From positions 1 through 49,230 of the forward strand of contig NZ_JAEDOX010000017.1 in assembly GCF_017872555.1 (NCBI RefSeq): a stretch of DNA of 49,230 nt, read 5' to 3'. Positions 1 through 8,095 of this stretch are shown piece by piece. The notes under the pieces were generated by a model. The model was not told where the DNA came from, ran no database searches, and saw nothing but the letters and a program-made list of their open reading frames with translations. The stretch comes from Ruegeria sp. HKCCSA071. Its GTDB lineage: Bacteria; Pseudomonadota; Alphaproteobacteria; Rhodobacterales; Rhodobacteraceae. Position 1 is the stretch's first letter. Each line of letters starts with the position of its first letter. The position numbers and the translations under genes are program-made.

Positions 1-2
1 AC

Positions 3-65
3 AGGTGCCCGAAGGTCTTCCTGTCAGCCATCGCCCTCGCAGCACTCGTCATCTACTGGCTATGA
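3..65 (+). CDS. C-terminal end of an unidentified membrane protein (partial)
   Basis: The first bases carry an open frame ending in TGA at 63-65. Its last 20 residues are strongly hydrophobic (AIALAALVIYWL at the end), as expected for a final transmembrane helix. The start lies outside the window. The call rests on hydrophobic character only; the other two plus frames are also open over this short stretch, so this could be chance. Confidence 0.25.
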   Translation, partial: RCPKVFLSAIALAALVIYWL

Positions 66-405
66 GTCCTGACCCTAGTATTCATTATCTTTATGATTTT
101 TATAAAAAATCCATATAGAAGTTTGATTTTGTCCACCTAAATATCCACCCATTCGGCCACGGGTGCGCACAATTCCTCGTTCGGTTCAACAGTCGATCTC
201 CTGCTGAGGGGGGCTTACGGCAGATGGCTACAGTGAAACCCACAAACACACCAGTCTAGCTGACGCTGCCGTCGAAGCGCGGACCACGACAGGAAAAATT
301 CTACGTCAGGAGCGGAAATTCGTCTCCTCAATTGCCGCTCAGTGACAATCAACACTAACGAAGAAAGAGGCCATTCGATCAAGATCACGCACCGCAAGGT
401 TTGGT
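66..405. other. Gene-free stretch with a paired TATCCACC-type repeat
   Basis: No convincing coding sequence is seen on either strand. Around 65-130 it is AT-rich. At 130-149 two copies of T(A/G)TCCACC sit 12 bp apart; the same arrangement occurs just upstream of the integrase gene at 13852-13871, which suggests an integrase arm-binding site at the other end of an island. Confidence 0.4.
130..149 (+). repeat. Candidate left arm-type site of island A
   Basis: TGTCCACC (130-137) and TATCCACC (142-149) form a pair with 12-bp period. It matches 17 of 20 positions of the pair at 13852-13871 beside the integrase start. The tRNA-Thr island has the equivalent pair (TATCCCC, period 12) at both its ends. 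The function as integrase/excisionase arm site is inference. Confidence 0.4.
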
Positions 406-813
406 TCAGCGAATTACGTGAACCGAGCACCTGGCGTGATGCACGACTCTGTTCGCAGTGGAACCTAAAAATATGTCCTCAAAACCAGGCTTGTGCGAAA
501 CCAAGACGATGCAATCCGCGTCGCTCTCATTTGCGAAGTCTACAATAGCCCTACCCGCGTGCCCAGAGATGAGCCGAGCCTTCGCGCCTGGAATTTCAGA
601 AGCAGTTTGATGCAGGTTTTCCAGGATTTCATGCCGCGTATTGGCAAGTACTTCGCTGGGAATCTGAGACCCTACATACGCCGGAATTGGCTCTTGGACG
701 TGTATCACAGTGAATACAGCGTCCGCATCAGCCAATTGGCGCGCGGCTTCAAACGACGCTTGTGTGTCGTATTCTTGGTCCAGAGCAACCGGGATCAGGA
801 TATTCTTGTACAT
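406..813 (-). CDS. Universal stress protein, single domain
   Basis: A 135-residue protein of the UspA family, cytoplasmic, usually an ATP-binding stress protein. It starts MYKNILIPVAL, the typical first beta strand, and near the C-terminus has G-F-E-D-I-F-L-G-S-T followed by VVHHARCSVHVI, the family's nucleotide-binding G(9x)G(S/T) pattern. An AGGAGGT ribosome site lies just before the ATG. It follows the phasin-like gene on the same strand after 57 bp, so the two are probably co-transcribed. A second, two-domain Usp lies at 6991-7836; Usp genes are often part of low-oxygen regulons. Confidence 0.9.
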   Translation of the reverse strand: MYKNILIPVALDQEYDTQASFEAARQLADADAVFTVIHVQEPIPAYVGSQIPSEVLANTRHEILENLHQTASEIPGAKARLISGHAGRAIVDFANESDADCIVLVSHKPGFEDIFLGSTANRVVHHARCSVHVIR

Positions 814-870
814 TTGACCTCCTATCTACTGCTCCAATGATTCCAGTTTGGTTCCTCGGCAGCAGGAAAC

Positions 871-1320
871 CTACACAGGCTCAGACTTTGAAGATTTCCC
901 CGCGCCCTTTGTAGCGGCTACAACATCATCAACTGTTTTCTCAACAGCTTCAGCTTCGGTTTCAGCGACATAAGATGCACAACGGGACACGGTTTCGAAC
1001 CATTCCTGAGCGTCAGCAACCAACCGCTCCGCCGAATGGCGCTGCCACTCCGCCATGCTCTGAAAGGCTTTAGAAGGATCGGACGGGTTCGCGGAAGACA
1101 CATTGCGTGCAGCTTTTAGAGCCGTCCGGACCGCCTCATGACGCCGTTCGAACCAATGCTGCGCAAAGGCCTCGGTTTCTTCGAGCAATTTCTCTTGCGC
1201 GTCCCAAAATTGTTCGATCTGGGCACCGAAGGCCGGATTGCCAGAAATAGGCGGCTGCATTTGCTTGAAAACATCCAAAAGTGAGGTCGGGCTATTTGTG
1301 TTAGATTTCTTTGTCGGCAT
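871..1320 (-). CDS. Phasin-family protein (polyhydroxyalkanoate granule-associated type)
   Basis: A 149-residue, mostly helical and charged protein without signal peptide. The order is a short N-terminal tail with PTSLLDVFKQM, then amphipathic helices (QIEQFWDAQEKLLEETEAF, followed by HWFERRHEAVRTAL) and a Lys/Ser tail, as in small phasins that coat PHA granules. It starts at ATG 1320 with a GAGGAGG ribosome site. A near-consensus FNR box (1380-1393) is about 60 bp upstream, so expression at low oxygen is likely. The family call is by overall pattern; a generic coiled-coil stress protein is the alternative. Confidence 0.6.
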   Translation of the reverse strand: MPTKKSNTNSPTSLLDVFKQMQPPISGNPAFGAQIEQFWDAQEKLLEETEAFAQHWFERRHEAVRTALKAARNVSSANPSDPSKAFQSMAEWQRHSAERLVADAQEWFETVSRCASYVAETEAEAVEKTVDDVVAATKGAGKSSKSEPV

Positions 1321-1379
1321 CGAAAATTCCTCCTCATTCCCTGAATGGGTTATTGTGCCACCTGCGGCGCGCTTTCGCC

Positions 1380-1393
1380 TTAATACAGATCAA
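1380..1393. promoter_or_regulatory. FNR/FnrL-type box (one mismatch)
   Basis: TTAATACAGATCAA matches the FNR consensus TTGAT-N4-ATCAA in nine of ten positions. It lies between the divergent phasin-like gene (start 1320) and the antiporter gene (start 1521), centred about 66 bp from the phasin start. Activation by an FNR/CRP-family regulator is inferred from the motif. Confidence 0.5.
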
Positions 1394-1520
1394 TATCCCT
1401 TATTTTTAGGACCTTCGGCTAAAGATGCGACGGGACACTCGCAATCTCTCCGACATCGGTTCCTAGCAGGCCGGGTTGGAGTTAGAGTAGTCTAGACAAG
1501 AACTTAACGCTTGGTTTTCT

Positions 1521-2678
1521 ATGCACATTGCCGGCTTTCTGATTACCCTTGGTGTCCTTTTCCTTGCCGGATTGGCGGCCGATCAACTTGGCCGAGCCAC
1601 GCATCTTCCTCGTGTTACAACCTTACTGTTCCTCGGCCTGATTGCCGGGAACGCAGGATTCGGGGTGATCCCGGTCGACGTTGCCAAGTGGTTCGATGAG
1701 ATCTCCATTGTTGCCTTGACGATGGTCGCGTTTCTTCTTGGAGGATCTTTGACCCGCAAAAACCTGGTTCGGCATGGCCGAGCCATTCTGACGATTTCGA
1801 TTTCAATCGTGGTTGCAACCCTTGTTATTGTGTCGGTTGGACTGACCTCAATTGGCGTACCGTTCGGGTTGGCGTTGGTGCTGGCGGCAATTGGCACGGC
1901 TACAGCTCCGGCCGCCATTGCAGACGTGATCAAACAATCTGGGGTGTCCAACAGCTTTACCGAAACATTAAAGGGCGTAGTCGCAATTGATGACGCTTGG
2001 GGTCTGATCGTTTTCAGCATCGCCTTGGTTCTGGCCGGTCATTCGGATGGTTGGGCCACCGTCACGACCACAGCGATGTGGGACTTCGGAGGGGCGATAC
2101 TATTGGGTACCGCACTGGGCGTGCCATCCGCTTACCTGACAGGCCGCTTGAAACCCGGAGAACCCATGCAGGCAGAAGCAGTGGGCATAGTCTTTCTGAC
2201 AGCGGGCCTCGCGCTTTGGCTGGAGGTTTCATTCTTGGTAGCAGGCATGGTTGCGGGCGCGGTTATCGGAAATCTTGCGCGCCATCACGACCGTGCTTTT
2301 CATGAGATCGAGCACATTCAGTGGCCGTTCATGATTCTGTTCTTTCTGCTGGCTGGCGCCACGTTGGACATTGAAGCCTTCGGCTTGATGGGCTGGGCTG
2401 GTGCACTTTTTCTGTTTTTGCGCGCCGTGGCCCGCCTTGTCGGAGGTTACTGCGGAGCAAAACTGGGCGGCCTGCCTCGCCGTCAGACCCGCTGGTACGG
2501 TCCCGCTTTGTTGCCACAGGCCGGTGTTGCGGTCGGAATGGCCCTTGTAGCTGGAGAGCAATTTCCGCATTGGGCCGCGTCGATCATGGCCTTTACTCTG
2601 GCCAGTACTGTGGCCTTCGAGGTGTTGGGGCCGCCGTTGACTCTCATGTCGATCAGACGCACGGCGGATACCGACTAG
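1521..2678 (+). CDS. CPA2-family cation:proton antiporter (Na+/H+ exchanger domain)
   Basis: A 385-residue integral membrane protein with about eleven hydrophobic segments, beginning at ATG 1521 with a first helix GFLITLGVLFLAGLAADQLG. The pattern FLGLIAGNAGFG, the middle IGTATAPAAIADVIKQ and VVAIDDAWGLIVFSIAL (acidic D-D pair in the ion-binding helix region) and the ending PQAGVAVGMALVAG are typical of KefB/NhaP-like monovalent cation:proton antiporters. No C-terminal TrkA/RCK domain is present, so it is a short form. It is divergent from the phasin-like gene, sharing the control region with the FNR box. Confidence 0.85.
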   Translation: MHIAGFLITLGVLFLAGLAADQLGRATHLPRVTTLLFLGLIAGNAGFGVIPVDVAKWFDEISIVALTMVAFLLGGSLTRKNLVRHGRAILTISISIVVATLVIVSVGLTSIGVPFGLALVLAAIGTATAPAAIADVIKQSGVSNSFTETLKGVVAIDDAWGLIVFSIALVLAGHSDGWATVTTTAMWDFGGAILLGTALGVPSAYLTGRLKPGEPMQAEAVGIVFLTAGLALWLEVSFLVAGMVAGAVIGNLARHHDRAFHEIEHIQWPFMILFFLLAGATLDIEAFGLMGWAGALFLFLRAVARLVGGYCGAKLGGLPRRQTRWYGPALLPQAGVAVGMALVAGEQFPHWAASIMAFTLASTVAFEVLGPPLTLMSIRRTADTD

Positions 2679-2693
2679 CGGATTGGTCAGCGG

Positions 2694-3101
2694 CTATTCA
2701 GACTGGATCGATTCAAGAAAAGCGAGCAAATTCGCCAACGGCAGGCCAACCATCATAGGTTGCCCATTGGGCAAAGCCACCGCGATTTGCTGGTCTGTCT
2801 CAAACACCGCGCCAAAGATTGGCATTTCGCCCCCATGAGCGAGCAATTGTGAACGACCATCAATCTGTTCAGCTATGCGAACTATCGGAAACACACCGTC
2901 GTTTTCGCCCGCCAATTTGGTAAGGTCGGGTGTTCGAATAGCCAACATTTCGGCCATTGGCCCGTCTCCGGTCGCTTCGAAACCGTGACATTGCCAGCAA
3001 TACGTCCGGTACAAATCACTTCCCTCACTGAGGCGGACCTCCTGCGCTAGTGCAGGCCCCGTGACTAACAGTGCCAGTAAAATGCCTCGATAAACCTGCA
3101 T
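2694..3101 (-). CDS. Periplasmic c-type cytochrome (single heme)
   Basis: A 135-residue protein with an N-terminal signal peptide (GILLALLVTGPALA followed by QE) and one heme-binding site CWQCH near residue 37, followed by DGPM. The distal Met is probably the one in GGEMPIFG. This is the class I cytochrome c layout, used to shuttle electrons in the periplasm. The ATG at 3101 has an AGGAGGAG ribosome site. Its upstream control region is cut 29 bp away by the IS end at 3131, so it may have lost its native promoter. It converges with the antiporter gene (15-bp gap). Confidence 0.88.
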   Translation of the reverse strand: MQVYRGILLALLVTGPALAQEVRLSEGSDLYRTYCWQCHGFEATGDGPMAEMLAIRTPDLTKLAGENDGVFPIVRIAEQIDGRSQLLAHGGEMPIFGAVFETDQQIAVALPNGQPMMVGLPLANLLAFLESIQSE

Positions 3102-3185
3102 ATTCTCCTCCTGTCCGTCGTCAGGGATTTTGGGACAGATGGCCGGCTGAGCTAAGAGAGGATCTGGCGCATCTGTTTGGTTTGA

Positions 3186-3697
3186 TTATGCGGCGGATTT
3201 GCGGTGAAGCAAGCGCCGGGTTTCGATTGTCTTCCGTTTGATCCTTTCTCGTTGTTTCAGAATGGTGTGGCCGCGCTCGAAGTAGACATCGGCCGGGGTG
3301 AGGTTTTGCAGGCTCTCATGATAGCGCCGGTGGTTGTAGTGATCGACGAAAGCATCGATCTGCTGCCTGAGATCACCGGGCAGGTAGTAGTTTTCCAGCA
3401 AGATACGGTTCTTCAAGGTCTGGTGCCAGCGCTCGATCTTTCCCTGAGTTTGCGGATAGTATGGCGCCCCTCGGACATGACCCGTGATGGCTTGGGACTA
3501 CGATCCTCAAGCGCCTCAGGACCACCCGACAGATACCGGTCATACCAGCGATAGAAGGTGGACTTCGGGATGCTCAGCTTTTCCAAAGTGCGCTTGGTCG
3601 GGAGATGCGAACCTTCGACGAGGCGGATGATCTCCAGTTTTCGGATGCAGCCCTCTCATCGCTGCAAGCAGCGACTGCCGGGTGACAGATACCTCAT
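3186..3697 (-). pseudogene. IS3-family transposase OrfB, internally deleted and frameshifted
   Basis: The N-terminal part is recognisable on the minus strand (KLEIIRLVEGSHLPTKR, then STFYRWYDRYLSGGPEAL) up to PSRVMSEG near 3470. The frame then jumps to APYYPQTQGKIERWHQT and the OrfB tail (DHYNHRRYHESL, TPADVYF). The central part of the DDE integrase domain, including two of its three acidic residues, is missing. An early in-frame TGA also interrupts the start region. OrfA's TGA overlaps the ATG at 3697, the normal IS3 arrangement. The product cannot be an active transposase. Confidence 0.8.
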
Positions 3698-4074
3698 TCG
3701 TCGTCGCCCCCATCCGCGATCATGCTTTCTTTGAGCAACCGCAGTTCAAGAGCCTGTTCGGCAACCACTTCCTTCAGATCGCGTGCCTCGCGGCGCAGAT
3801 CTTTGACCTCGGTCGATGTCGCTGCACGGGCCGTATCACCCGCCAGGCGCTTCTTCCCAGCTTCGAGGAACTCCTTGGACCAACTGTAAAACAGGCTCTG
3901 GGCAATACCCTCGCGACGGCATAGCTCCGCAATGCTGTCCTCCCCCTTCAGGCCGTCCAGCACGATCCTAAACTTCTCTTCTGCTGAATACTGTTTGCGC
4001 GTCGCGCGGCGGATGTCCTTGACGATCTTTTCGCCATGGCTCTTGCGTGTTCCGGGTTTCTGTCTCATCTCCAC
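3694..4074 (-). CDS. IS3-family transposase OrfA
   Basis: A 126-residue protein with a helix-turn-helix region (YSAEEKFRIVLDGLKGED, then CRREGIAQSLFYSWSKEF) that binds the IS ends, and a C-terminal leucine-zipper-like coiled coil (LRREARDLKEVVAEQALELR). This is the standard OrfA of IS3 elements with the usual length. The frame is intact, but the partner OrfB is broken, so the element cannot move by itself. Confidence 0.9.
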   Translation of the reverse strand: MEMRQKPGTRKSHGEKIVKDIRRATRKQYSAEEKFRIVLDGLKGEDSIAELCRREGIAQSLFYSWSKEFLEAGKKRLAGDTARAATSTEVKDLRREARDLKEVVAEQALELRLLKESMIADGGDDE

Positions 4075-4134
4075 TCCTTGGCGGTTACGAAGAGCCAGAA
4101 ACCCTCTCTTATCAAATCGACCTAAACTGTCCCA

Positions 4135-4901
4135 TTGGTGCTGACGTCAGACAGCAACGAAGCCAGTTCATCAGGCGTAAGTGCATCTTCTCGCGTCTGG
4201 GCGAGCATAACCGCGACCGCTTCGATCTTACGGGACTCCTGTTCGATAATATCCGCCAAGCGCCGGTCGTTCTAGTAAAGCAGGTACCCAATCCCCGCGA
4301 TCACAAGAAGCGTTGCAAGAACTGTGATCCTGAACAGTATCGTGGTCTGAGACGCAAGCCGCCGTCCACTATCGCGCAGGGCACCAGACATCTTTTTAGC
4401 AAAAGGTCGGCGGCTCGCTCGGGCGTAGGCATATGCGTCACTAAAGATATCTTCGACCGTATGGTGCGCGGGAAATGAGTGATCGCACAACCTGTATCGA
4501 GACATAGGGCTCGTTTCGCCAAACTCGATCATGTCGCCATGATTAAGAGACGCCGATGAGGCTTTTTGTCCGTATACCCATATATTGCGCCCTGCTGACG
4601 TGGTTATTGTGTAACCGTCGTCAACCCACTGTAGGGTCGCAATATCGTTATCATGCGGAGGCAGGTTGCCTTTAGGTCGAAGGCTTAACACCCTGCCATC
4701 GTCAACAGAAACGGTCTGAGCTTTATCGACCAGCCAATTCACGTTTCCGCGCGATGGTCCGGTCAGGCTCTCCAGAAAGGCCCGAACCTCACCTTCACCA
4801 GCATGTCCTGAGGGTGTAATGCTACTCGCTTCTGGTTTTGCATTAAGGCCCCCTATCCAAACGCGTGAGGGCATTCTACCACGCTGCAACACCAAACCCA
4901 T
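4135..4901 (-). pseudogene. Truncated FHA-domain membrane protein, possibly from an FHA/trypsin-like protease
   Basis: The first 209 residues hold an FHA-like region (RPKGNLPPHDNDIATLQW, then GDMIEFGE) and a transmembrane helix (ITVLATLLVIAGIGYLLY). A TAG at 4272-4274 then stops the frame, but the same frame continues as plausible protein (NDRRLADIIEQESRKI, then ALTPDELASLLSDVS) until the IS end at 4134. A CAG-to-TAG change would explain the stop. The remainder beyond the IS is absent. In related bacteria such FHA-TM proteins can carry an extracytoplasmic serine-protease domain; that part is inference. Confidence 0.5.
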
Positions 4902-5063
4902 GGCCTGGTGCGAATGTACAAAAAACGCATTTATATAAACACTTGCAATGTCTGCCCGGATTCAACCGAAAAACATCTTTCAGGCCGCAGCTCAAAGAAG
5001 GCCAATCAATGATCGACCCTCTGCTTTGGCATTTTCAAGCTTCGTATCGAGCCAGCTGACCGT

Positions 5064-5567
5064 CTATTTCGACGATACCTTGATCTTACGGCTTGGATCC
5101 TGAGGCTCAGTCTTCGGCATTTCGATATGTAGAACGCCTTTGTCGAATGTTGCTGAAATCTTGTCGATTTCCACAGTGTCTGGTAGCGACATGGCTCTGG
5201 AAAAGCTGCCATAGCTTCTTTCGCTGACACGCAGGTCGCCCGTTTCATCATGCGCAATCTTCTTCTGACCGCGCAGGATTAGTCTACGATCCTTGATTTC
5301 AATTTCCACGTCATCCTCTTCCAGCCCTGGCAATTCAGCCGTCAGGACAATCGCAGAATCCGTTTCTTGGACATCGATTGCCGGTGAAATCGCCCCCGTC
5401 ATATCGAGAGACGGAAAACCCGTGCGTTGCGCAGCCGTTTCCATCGGCAGGAAGGGTGATCCTCCCCCCAAAAAACGCGACATCAACGTTTCCATTTCAC
5501 GCCGAAAGTTGTCGGAGAGCGGATGCGTTCCAGTGAAAAGTTGCGGGGACTTTTTGTCTTCTAGCAT
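5064..5567 (-). CDS. Small heat shock protein, Hsp20/alpha-crystallin family
   Basis: A 167-residue ATP-independent holdase. The alpha-crystallin domain is clear: PAIDVQETDSAIVLTAELPG (beta strands), VEIEIKDRRLILRGQKK, SYGSFSRAMSLPDTV and ATFDKGVLHIEMPK, followed by the C-terminal I-x-V anchor motif (KIKVSSK). The start MLEDKK at 5567 is preferred over an upstream Met because AAAGGAGGAG lies at good distance before it. It is single and not in a tight operon; it belongs to the stress cargo of this region. Confidence 0.92.
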   Translation of the reverse strand: MLEDKKSPQLFTGTHPLSDNFRREMETLMSRFLGGGSPFLPMETAAQRTGFPSLDMTGAISPAIDVQETDSAIVLTAELPGLEEDDVEIEIKDRRLILRGQKKIAHDETGDLRVSERSYGSFSRAMSLPDTVEIDKISATFDKGVLHIEMPKTEPQDPSRKIKVSSK

Positions 5568-5845
5568 TTTTTGAGCCTCCTCCTTTGGTCTGATTTCGCG
5601 CGCAACATTATGGCAGAAAACGCGGTCAAGGACCTTGATCTTGCGCAAGCATACAACCTCATCCGTCGCCAGATCGCTCGCACCGGTTGAACGAACAGAA
5701 ACGGGAACCGTCGTCCAACAGACTTGCCAGGTCGTGCTGGAGTTAACACCAATCTCAGTAGTCTTGATCGGAACCCCAGGTCAGCTTAGCGTTTATTCTA
5801 AGTGAGCCCGAGTTGCCTACCTTTAGCGCAGTGGAGCAAAACCGT

Positions 5846-6136
5846 ATGAAATGGCCTTATCTGGCGCTGATTTACGTTTTGCTGATCTTGGCTCCCTTGG
5901 GTTTTTCTTGGTCTCTGGGATGGCCACCGCGATCATTTCATCAAGAGTTCGCGTCTGGGCTTGGAATGCTTGCGTTTTCAATAATCTTAGTCGAGTTCCT
6001 ACTGTCTGGCCGGTTCAGGTTCATCTCTTCCAGCTTAGGTATGGATGTGACTATGCGGGTGCATCAGTTTTACAATTTTCACCGCTGCCTTGACCTTTTC
6101 CTTAAGATAGCAAAACGGACCATTTGGCCTTGCTAG
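5846..6136 (+). pseudogene. N-terminal remnant of a ferric-reductase-like membrane oxidoreductase
   Basis: The open frame starts MKWPYLALIYVLLILAPLG, a first transmembrane helix, followed by a second (LGMLAFSIILVEFLLSGRF) and then LGMDVTMRVHQFYNF. The sequence GMDVTMR-hydrophilic-HQ is typical of the heme-binding ferric reductase-like/ferredoxin-reductase membrane domain, which should continue with four more helices and an FAD/NAD domain. Here the similarity ends near 6070-6090 and the frame stops at 6136. It is read as a deletion remnant; function is lost. Confidence 0.5.
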
Positions 6137-6268
6137 TTTCAAAATTGTCAGCCGAAACAAGCAAGTTCTCTTGGAAATAGCTGTCGTCGCGAACTTCCTC
6201 AAAATCATTCTCCGCTTGGACAGCAATTACGTACCACAACTATCCCGATATGTTGCCAAGAAACGCCT

Positions 6269-6282
6269 TTGATGGAGATCAA
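6269..6282. promoter_or_regulatory. Perfect FNR-type box upstream of the hemG-like gene
   Basis: TTGATGGAGATCAA is a full match to TTGAT-N4-ATCAA, the FNR/FnrL recognition sequence. It ends 63 bp before the ATG at 6346, a normal distance for an activator site of a class II promoter. This makes oxygen-controlled expression of the downstream flavodoxin-like gene likely. Confidence 0.7.
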
Positions 6283-6345
6283 GGGCAACGCTCGCCACTT
6301 TCTCATAATAAAAAATCTATTCAGGCCGATTTTGGGAGGATCGGA

Positions 6346-6867
6346 ATGACCGTACTCATCGCCTTCGCTACCGTCGAAGGCCACACAGCAAAGATTGCGC
6401 GTTTCATCTGTAATGTCGCGAAGAATGCCGGTTTCAAAACAAACCTGATCAATACCGATGATTTCTCTGGCCACGTATCGCTTGACGGTGTGGTCAAGGT
6501 TGTTCTTCTGGCCCCTGTCCACGAACGTAGGCACCCCGAGTCATTCGAGGCTTTTGTCACTTCAAATAGAGATGCCCTAACTAAACGAAAGTCTCTCGTG
6601 CTTTCCGTTGGTCTAAAAGCTTCTTTCGCGTCAGGTCGAGAAGAAGCACGCGACTATCTCAACGAAATGTTTATGCGAACAGGTTTTGAACCGAATGCGA
6701 CGGCGTTGATCGCAGGCGCGGTGAGGCCCGAGAACTACGGGTATTTTGAGAGGGAGGTCCTTAAGCACGTTGTCTTGCTCGGTCGAAAAATCGATCCACA
6801 AGATGGGGCACGGGAATTTACTGACTGGGACGAACTGACGTCAATTGTAATAGATTTCCTTGGCTGA
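6346..6867 (+). CDS. Flavodoxin-domain protein, HemG-like (menaquinone-type protoporphyrinogen oxidase family)
   Basis: A 173-residue cytoplasmic protein beginning MTVLIAFATVEGHTAKIARFI, the flavodoxin FMN phosphate-binding loop (A-T-V-E-G-H-T). It continues with VVLLAPVHERRHPESFEAFV and LSVGLKASFAS in the order of HemG-like flavodoxins and has the family length (about 170-180). HemG oxidises protoporphyrinogen IX using quinones, but many relatives are general flavodoxin-domain proteins in stress clusters, so the substrate is not settled. The ATG at 6346 follows GGGAGG; an upstream in-frame Met at 6250 is unlikely because the FNR box lies inside that extension. Confidence 0.7.
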   Translation: MTVLIAFATVEGHTAKIARFICNVAKNAGFKTNLINTDDFSGHVSLDGVVKVVLLAPVHERRHPESFEAFVTSNRDALTKRKSLVLSVGLKASFASGREEARDYLNEMFMRTGFEPNATALIAGAVRPENYGYFEREVLKHVVLLGRKIDPQDGAREFTDWDELTSIVIDFLG

Positions 6868-6990
6868 AACAGTCGGGCAAACCAGCATCAATCTCAAGCG
6901 ATTCCCTAATAACAACTGGCTGCTCCCGCATTTGCAGGTGAACATTTTTAGCTATGGCTCCCAGCAAATCACAGTCGCCGGTTCGTTTAA

Positions 6991-7836
6991 TCAGTGTCCG
7001 AAAAGCACTGGCAACCTCGTCTGCTCTAACATTGCTTGCGTCGTTCCCCCAAAAACTGACTCACGCAAATGAGAATGCCCATAAGCGCCCATAGCAACGA
7101 GGTCGGCCCCCAATTCTCTTGCGCGTTCTTGAATGCAGTGTTCGATCGAAGCCCCACTACATGGGAACTGCGACACGGTCGCGTTGCAACCGTGATGGCT
7201 GAGCCATCCAGCAATGTCAGTTCCGGGCACTTGATCTTTTACGTCATCAGGCGACGGCAAATCAAAACACCCAATCACAACTTCGTTGGCCGCCAGAAAA
7301 TAGGGTAAAGCTAAATGCGCAGCCCTAGACGAAGGCAGGCTATCATTCCATGCCAAAAAAATGCAGTCGCGTTGGGCAAACGGATCTCCATTGATCATCA
7401 GGGGGACCGGCGAATGAAACAACACTCCGCACGCGATCTTGTGAAATAAATCGGGGTCTTTTCGCAACTCAGCGTCTAGAAAAGCGATATCAGAGCAATT
7501 TGCTTGTCCTGCCACAAGATGCTGTAACTCTGCTCCAGATCCCATAAAGGCGATCACATTTGCCGGTACGCCCTGCTCGACCAGAAACGCTTCAACTTCA
7601 GTGGCGCGGGACATCAAGGCGGCATTTTGCGCGTTAAGAACATCCAACCAGTTTGAGGGAAGACCCCCCTCAACGAACCTGTTTGATCCATACTTTAAGT
7701 AAGGCAGGTTAGGTAAAGCCGCGATCATTACACAAATCAAGTGGCCGTTCTGAATACGGGCAGTTTCAGCGCATTCCAAAATCGACGCGTCGTCAGCATC
7801 AACTCCTACATAATATGCCACTGTTCTGTGTTGCAT
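6991..7836 (-). CDS. Universal stress protein, tandem two-domain type
   Basis: A 281-residue protein with two Usp halves. The first is degenerate; the second (from about residue 150) ends with LGADLVAMGAYGHSHLRESVFGGTT and LPVLFGH, the classic Usp ATP-loop G-2x-G-9x-G(S/T) region. Two-domain Usps of this length are common near low-oxygen and phasin genes in alphaproteobacteria. The ATG at 7836 has a GGAGG site. It converges with the hemG-like gene. Confidence 0.85.
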   Translation of the reverse strand: MQHRTVAYYVGVDADDASILECAETARIQNGHLICVMIAALPNLPYLKYGSNRFVEGGLPSNWLDVLNAQNAALMSRATEVEAFLVEQGVPANVIAFMGSGAELQHLVAGQANCSDIAFLDAELRKDPDLFHKIACGVLFHSPVPLMINGDPFAQRDCIFLAWNDSLPSSRAAHLALPYFLAANEVVIGCFDLPSPDDVKDQVPGTDIAGWLSHHGCNATVSQFPCSGASIEHCIQERARELGADLVAMGAYGHSHLRESVFGGTTQAMLEQTRLPVLFGH

Positions 7837-7924
7837 TCCCGACCTCCGTCCGGAATTTCAATTCGCCCAAGAGCCATGCGCACTGATTAAACCAACAAAT
7901 AGACGATGTTGTTAATCGCTCTTC

Positions 7925-8042
7925 TTACTTAGGCAGCATGAAGAACTCTTCCAGCACAATCTTGCCTTCTGCCACCGAATACACTGCGGTCCTGCGCAAC
8001 GTAATACGGTCACCGGTAGTCTTCTCAAGCGCTTCAGCCCTG
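7925..8042 (-). pseudogene. C-terminal remnant of an NTF2/SnoaL-like protein
   Basis: Only about 38 codons remain, ending at TAA 7925-7927. The peptide contains GDRITLRRTAVYSVAEGKIV followed by EEFFMLPK, which resembles the last strands of NTF2-like (SnoaL) domains. The frame is closed upstream by a stop, with no start codon. It is one of several gene remnants in the region. Confidence 0.4.
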
Positions 8043-8081
8043 AATTACCATTGACTGTACCATTCCTTGCTCGTTCAAATC

Positions 8082-8095
8082 TTGACAAGGATCAA
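8082..8095. promoter_or_regulatory. FNR/Dnr-type box (one mismatch)
   Basis: TTGACAAGGATCAA combines a TTGAC half with a perfect ATCAA half, differing from TTGAT-N4-ATCAA at one position. It lies 40 bp upstream of the NTF2-like remnant and about 290 bp before the cyclase gene. It may have controlled the lost gene. Motif-based only. Confidence 0.4.

Larger units (their letters stand above)
3131..4134 (-). mobile_element. Degenerate IS3-family insertion sequence
   Basis: The element is bounded by imperfect inverted repeats: the left end starts TGGGACAG and the right end reads CTGTCCCA on the plus strand; both repeats continue with TAAGAGAGG and TCTGGC at matching distances. Inside are an intact OrfA and an OrfB that lost its middle. 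At about 1.0 kb it is shorter than a full two-ORF IS3 element (about 1.25 kb). No target duplication is evident at the ends (TTT versus TTG), which fits an adjacent deletion or an old insertion. Confidence 0.8.

Noticed and set aside
1..130. Possible attL for island A at the window start
   Set aside because: No sequence matching the candidate attR core was found in direct orientation; GGTGCCCG at 4-11 is only an inverted partial match.
5625..5640. TCAAGGACCTTGA palindrome upstream of the Hsp20 gene
   Set aside because: It is not an FNR box (spacing and halves differ), and no regulator with this site is known to me here.
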